From positions 385,508 through 449,507 of the forward strand of contig MNCI01005867.1 in the NCBI GenBank assembly GCA_015680685.1: 64,000 bases of DNA, read 5' to 3'. The number at the start of each line of letters is the position of its first letter. Position 1 is the stretch's first letter. The position numbers and the translations under genes were made by a program. Shown here in pieces: positions 58,642 through 64,000 of this stretch. Under the pieces are notes generated by a model. It had not been told where the DNA came from, did not search any database, and was given only the letters and a program-made list of their open reading frames with translations. This stretch comes from Gnetum montanum. Taxonomy: Eukaryota > Streptophyta > Gnetopsida > Gnetales > Gnetaceae.

Positions 58642-60815
58642 CTACAATCACATAAATAACCCCAAATCAATTGTTTTGATTTCATCTCTTAAGCCTAGAT
58701 AAACTTCAATCATTTTTCTAGGTTAGTAATGATGGAAGACTTGAGATTTTGAATTGTTGCAGGTGGATAAGAATTTTTTAAAAGATGGATTCCGAAGAGA
58801 GTTAGTCCATTGATATTTTATTCTTTTAATATTAGTTCAATACTTGATTTATAGGGTGTTAGCAAAAAATTTTGGAAAATTCTGATGTTGATGCTCCCAC
58901 GATGTAGACCATATCTCCAAAAGATTAAGCGTCAAAGAACAAGTAAAATCAAGTATGTGAAGAGAAAGTTATGGCTTTAGGAAGATTTTGGGCTTGAAAA
59001 TTGCAAAACCTCCCTCTATGTTTTAAGCAAAAAAGTGAATTTAGTACTAAGGATTACACATATATATAGTTTTTTTTATGGTGTATCATGAGAGATATGT
59101 TGACTTATCTAGCTATGTCAACAAGGATACATTGATGTAACTACCAATTTTTCGCTTAAGAAACTAAGGGATTTTGGGAGAGTCTGGAAATGAAACACAA
59201 GCTAATGGAAGCTAGAAAGATAGGGAGAAGGTAAAAAACTAATCATTATCTTTGTGATTGAGGAATGGAGTGGAAAGGGCATTATGGATGCGTAAATGAG
59301 ATATGTTCCTAAAACAAAGCTGGAAGAAGATAAAATAATCAAAATTAAAGAAAACATAAATTTGGATGATGCAAGTCATTAGGATTATAGTCAATAAATT
59401 GAATCAAGGCATGTGAGAATGTTGTTTAAACCAAATGGTCCAAAAGCTATGCAAATGGATTCTCCCCAAAGTAAACAGATACCTAAAAATGCCATTGCAT
59501 AGTTACATCACAAGGAGTGTGTGGGTACCTTGGAAATTTAATGATGATCTAAGTTAAACATCATTCCCACATAGTATTGCCCTTAGGATTATGGAATCTA
59601 TAAAACCAAATGTATAAAAATAACCATGATACATAGTAGTGAGGTAAAAAAAATGTTGTTGAAAAGGGTTTGTAGAGGAATCAAGGCTTGAGAGTCTAGA
59701 TTGTTGCAACAAAAGGTCCTTGTAAAGAGCATGATTAATGTGATCCATATATTAGCTCATTTAAGTTCCAAACTAAGTCCATACCATTAGCAATGGTCTC
59801 AAATTGTTGTGCTCCTTCCTTCCTACCACTATGAGAATATAACAACTACAGGGGATTATCATTACTCCAAAAGAAGAAGAAAAGGAAAGAAGAAAGCAGT
59901 TTGAGATTTTAAGAAAGAAATTTAGGCCTTAGTTAGAATGGTACCTTCAAGCATGGGTAACATGTCTTTCTAGCCCAATAATGAGTGCTTGTATTCCAAG
60001 AGATCTTTAAAGAGGCGTATTTTTAATTTTGTTTATTTTTGGAAGTTGGAAACCATACTTTACAAAGATATACTTCTTTTTAGATTATAAGATGAGTAAG
60101 GATACATTCCTTGGGGAGTTATAAGACTCATTAAAGGAGTCAAGAAGAGAACACAACAAATTCCTTTGAGACCACACTATTTTCTATTTACACTTGGTCC
60201 TTTCCATGTTCATTGGATAACAAGATCACAGGTTATTTTTAGCTTTAGTACAAAAGAAACATAGTGCTGCCATAATATAGATTCTCATATTAAGATAGAT
60301 GGAATGGATGGATTTCATAAGCTCATTGTCTCATACTGTTGTATGACTCACAACTTGTTAGTATAAAAGAAAAGTTGGCCTGCATATTCAAATAATAGCA
60401 CATACAAGTACATTTTGTAATTATTAGCATTACAGTAATACTAGAATAAAATAAAACATTGTAAAATAAAATTAACAAAAAGTAATTGACAAATGAGAAG
60501 GAAAAATAAAATAAAATAAATAAGAATAAAATAAAGCAAAATAAAATAAAATAAAATCTATAAGAAATTCAAAAATGTCAAGAAAAATGAGAAATATATG
60601 AAAATTGATGTTAAATAAAAGAAAGACAAAAACTTTCATCCTCTCTAATATGTTAAGTTAGATGGTCTTCTCCCCCATTACTAAGTTAAAAGAAGAATAT
60701 TTTGAAAATAGAACTTGCTTGCCTATGAATTGAGGTGTCATACTGGTCATTAGTGACCTGGAAATCTTTAAAGGATTTCAATTATTAGATGTTGACTAAT
60801 GTGTGCTTTTGAGGG
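58642..60815 (-). other. Element I spacer with candidate internal promoter
   Basis: Non-coding. A TATA-like ACTATATATATG (minus, 59059-59070) with TCAACAAGGATACATTGATG upstream (59118) matches the internal-promoter position of A/H. Group landmarks AAAGCTATGCAAATGGATTC (59450) and an AAAATAAAATAAAA tract (60480-60560) follow in the A/H order. Confidence 0.5.
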
Positions 60816-61331
60816 CTTGTTGGGTGGTAGATTATCATAGCCCTAGAAGGAAAAGTTAAATGTACAATGTATGATTCTTTCCATGGTGTTTGGAACTTAG
60901 TTCATTTAGACACATGCATGGAGTTCCAATAGAGAACCTTGTCTCTTAGTTGAAATGCAACCTTCCTTATTTGGATGTCATGTTGTTATTTGTGGTATGC
61001 CTTATGCATTTCATTCATCATCAGGGCTACCTTTCAATTCTCATCTAGTATGTGAAATACCATTAATCTTTTCCTCTATCTCAAGTCAATGTTTAGGTTA
61101 AGGTTACATGTAGTTGTAAGTGTATGAAGTTTAATTTGAATTAATAACTTGGGTAACTTTCTATATACTAACTAATTGGAAGAGTAGGCTATAGGGAATT
61201 TTCATATAAAGTGATAAGCCCATACGGAATCGGTGAGTTTGATGTTCCAATCCTTCTTATACCTACTAATGGTTCTTGTATTCTTGTAATATCCTTATTA
61301 GTAACTTCACCTTAACCATTGGCTTGGGGGT
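60816..61331 (-). pseudogene. Element I integrase, C-terminal part
   Basis: Minus-strand translation begins PQANG-stop-GEVTNKDIT at 61331 and runs to the C-terminal domain near 60820. In DNA it aligns with 12860-13398 of A/H throughout (for example TGGAGTTCCAATAGAGAACC against TGGGGTTCTAGTAGAGTACC). The N-terminal part lies beyond element G, outside the window. Confidence 0.75.
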
Positions 61332-62154
61332 TGATGAGTCACATTTTGACTAGCTTCGATATTGGATATGCAATATTAAATGCTAAGAAGCAATGTCAAA
61401 TATCTGATATTGCAAGATGTATGCCAACCTATAAATATAACACTTAGGCACATAGTTTGGGCATTAGTTGTTGAATAGAGTAACAAAGTTATTGTAATTT
61501 ATCCATTTTAGAGTTAGAATATTTTTGAGTTCCCATAGTAGGAGTCTAAGTGTGTATGGATCTTTATTCAAGCATTGATGTACCTAAGCATAGCAATGTG
61601 ACAAAAATAAATACGAGCCCTTTTAATAATCCTTGCAACACTAAGAATAGATTAATGTTTCCTTTAATGCATTTAATATTCATGCACTTTACCTTAATGC
61701 ACTTTAATTAAGCAATTAATTTTCAGTTGTTAATGAACACAAGCACAACCACTTCGAGCATACATGTAGCAATTGATAACATAGAAACACTTAATGTTTG
61801 GTCACCCAATAGTGCTATATGCATTCAGGATGTGTCCAGATAGTGGGAATGGGTACTTGTGTTAGGCTAGCTATGCAGTAAATTAATTGGATATTAAATT
61901 CCTCTACCTTTCATTCTTGTTCTAGGTTATTAAACTTATAAAATATAAAATGATAAAAATCATATACCTTAGTTACACTTAACCATACACTTGTACCTCA
62001 CAAGTGGAACTAAGAAGACAATGATCATCCCAATTAGATTTCACTTCCTGGAACCAATGTACTTAAGAACTTAAGGTCTGTGGAGTTTGACTAGATCATG
62101 TGTCAATGCTTGTGATTTGTATGGTTGGGCATAAGGGTACCTCACCACTCATCA
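61332..62154 (+). mobile_element. Element G 5' LTR
   Basis: TGATGAGTCACATTTTGAC to CCTCACCACTCATCA. CTATAAATATAA at 61429-61440, preceded by GATATTG-type motifs. AATAAAT near 61609. Confidence 0.82.
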
Positions 62155-62173
62155 TTAGTGTCGTTACTTAGGA
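62155..62173 (+). other. Primer binding site of element G
   Basis: TTAGTGTCGTTACTTAGGA after the LTR, a diverged tRNA-Asp-type site. Confidence 0.6.
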
Positions 62174-62316
62174 CCTTTTAGTTGTTACATGCGCTGTCTA
62201 GGATTTATTGAAAATTATTCAAGATCATTGGAATGAACCCTAGAATCATATCATACTTTAAAGTAACTACAACAATTTTTAAAAGCACACTGCATTTTTA
62301 TTTTTTCTGACACAAG

Positions 62317-64000
62317 ATGTCTTCTTCTCACAAGAGTGATTCTCCATCCAAGGTTAACGAAGTACATTGGCAAGTGCCTTAACAATATAAAGTGCTATAT
62401 GCTCATCTTGATAAGTATGTATCCAATTTCACCTTTGTCCTACACTAGGATGAATAGTTATGATGGCGCGACATGAAGAGAAACATCTTGTTGCTGCCCA
62501 ATCAATTCATTCCTACAATGCTCCAACAACCTCTTATGTATTTAGGCCTCTAAGGACTTCATGTTGTGTACATTATACTAGATAGTGACACCAGGGATTA
62601 TCATCCCACTGAGGCATAATGTCTCAGGGATCAACAGCTAGAACAACACTATGAATCTATGAAGGGGAAGTGATTAAATGATTCTCCATTCTTGCTATAC
62701 CAAAAAGATGGTAGAGAACCCTTCTCTAGGATTTTCCATTCAGTGAAATTCCTCTCTTTAACTTCAATGAAGGAGGTCAAAACCCAAACCTACAATCCAC
62801 AATCCTAGTTCTAGCAAGAATGGATCTAATGACAAAGGAGGATCCAAGGAGGGAATTTAGGATAGAGATGCAGATAAGAAATAAGATCATCATCATGGCT
62901 GTGATCACTGAAGAGGGGGTAGCAAGCATCATGATGGTGCTAGTCCTCCTTCCTCTTCACCTTCATTGACATCTTCTTCCTCTTCTGGCTCTAATTGTAA
63001 CCACAAGGGATGTGATCATGATGGAGGTGATCGACAAGACTGAGATAATCAAAGGGACTATCAGGCAAGTCAAGACTAGGGGTGTAGGCCTTCAAGAGAG
63101 ACCCGATGCCATGAATGAAGGGGTAGTAGAGGGTATCATAGGCACTAGAATCATCTCCTTAATGAGCCCTTGCTTGCTACCCAAAGTATGCCAAACATTG
63201 CAAAGGTAGTAAGAATTCTCACAAGGCACGTAAAAGATTATTGGATTAAGAGGATTAACATGAAAAATATCCCTAGATTTGAAGGGGGATACAACTCTGA
63301 TCTGTAGAGCCATCTCCAAGCTTTCCAAGATGCATGTGCCTTGCAGAATATAGAAAATAAGTGGCAAAAGCGTAAGTTGTTCCCCAAGATACCCATTAAA
63401 GAAGCAGAAAACTAATACTACTCTTTAGAACCAAAATCTATCAAATGGTGGAGTACAATGCTTGAACTATTCAATGACAAGTATCAAACATACTCCTAAG
63501 TGTCCAACTTGAGGAGGCAAATCCATGGAAATAAGGGACACATGAACCCTTGGATACTACCATGGGTCGATACTATTCCTTATTACAAAAATGTCCTGGC
63601 CATGATTATTCTCAACTGGAATAACTTTGCCACATTGTAGATGGGCTTCAATCAGAAATGAGGAGAACTCTTGACATCTATGCCCAAGGGTGATTTTCGG
63701 AATTAAGAGCCCATTAGATCCAAAGGTTGATTGAGCAAGTAGTGAAAGAGGAAGGAGAATTAAGGAAATGAAACAGTGTAGAAGAGTACAACTGCGATAC
63801 TTCCATTTGCAAGAGGGAGGTTCAATTTCGTGACAGTGAAGAAGAATTAGCACTTGATGAGGTGGTGAACTGGAAAACGTTAATACTTCAAAAATTTACC
63901 TTTGAAATTTTGGCAAAGGTTGATCAGCTATGGAACTCCATGGATAAAAAATTTCAAGTTATCCTAAAAATTGCTAAAGATTCCAAAGAACAAGGTAGTG
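62317..64000 (+). pseudogene. Element G gag, decayed, partial
   Basis: Start MSSSHKSDSPSK at 62317. N-terminal NFTFVLH, RDYHPTEA, a Ser-rich linker (62940-63000), a segment with NMKNIPRFEGGYNSDL (63255), gag core KWWSTMLELFNDKYQTYS (63445-63500) and LAKVDQLWNSMDKKFQ near the right edge. Numerous stops and at least one frameshift around 63520-63700. Same protein as J, B and A/H gag. Confidence 0.82.

Larger units (their letters stand above)
61332..64000 (+). mobile_element. Element G: gypsy element, 5' part, running off the right edge
   Basis: LTR, primer site and gag in order, inside element I integrase and opposite to it. Left flank is GGGGT; the other end is outside the window. Confidence 0.85.

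Overview
The window reads as repeat-rich nuclear DNA from a seed plant with a large genome. The signs are Ty3/gypsy LTR retrotransposons whose primer sites match plant tRNA-Asp, an RTE-type LINE, plant-style TATA boxes in the LTRs, and no intact cellular gene. The heavy decay and deep nesting would fit a slow-turnover genome such as a gymnosperm, but that is an inference. I see no rRNA, functional tRNA gene, CRISPR array or bacterial feature.

Layout. 1-2929: 5' end of a minus-strand gypsy element (J). 4323-42600: one RTE LINE on the plus strand, still bounded by a 14-bp target duplication and split by a five-level nest. A minus-strand gypsy element (A/H, 6741-41898) sits in the LINE. Element A/H is itself broken by a plus-strand gag-only element B in its integrase (13399-20949) and by a plus-strand gag-only element E in its reverse transcriptase (21910-37981). 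E is broken by a minus-strand element C/D (25542-36779, perfect duplication TCTGG), and C/D carries a plus-strand insertion K (about 29758-31910) with a 15-unit minisatellite. 43988-52925: a separate gag-protease element L with perfect duplication CAAAA. 53900-61331: the 3' part of a minus-strand gypsy element I, with a solo LTR (55570-56428, perfect duplication AAGTT) in its 3' ORF and a plus-strand element G (61332 to the window end) in its integrase.

How the parts work together. J, A/H, B, E, C/D, I and G are one related gypsy group. Members share LTRs that usually start TGATGA or TGATAA and end CTCATCA, a primer site resembling tRNA-Asp(GTC), and a gag with the same core; several U3 regions carry GATATYG-type arrays. 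The longer members also carry protease, RT, integrase and an additional long coiled-coil ORF (ORF3) just before the polypurine tract. ORF3 appears to have its own TATA promoter, with upstream repeats copied from or co-evolving with the element's LTR U3, and in A/H a spliced leader. B and E lack pol and would depend on the longer relatives.

No coding region is intact. Several long gag frames (B, L) have kept frame and lost function only through stop codons, mostly where relatives have Gln, Trp or Arg, the pattern expected of methylcytosine deamination. Boundaries with target duplications are firm; those of K, the left end of B and the 3' end of I are approximate.
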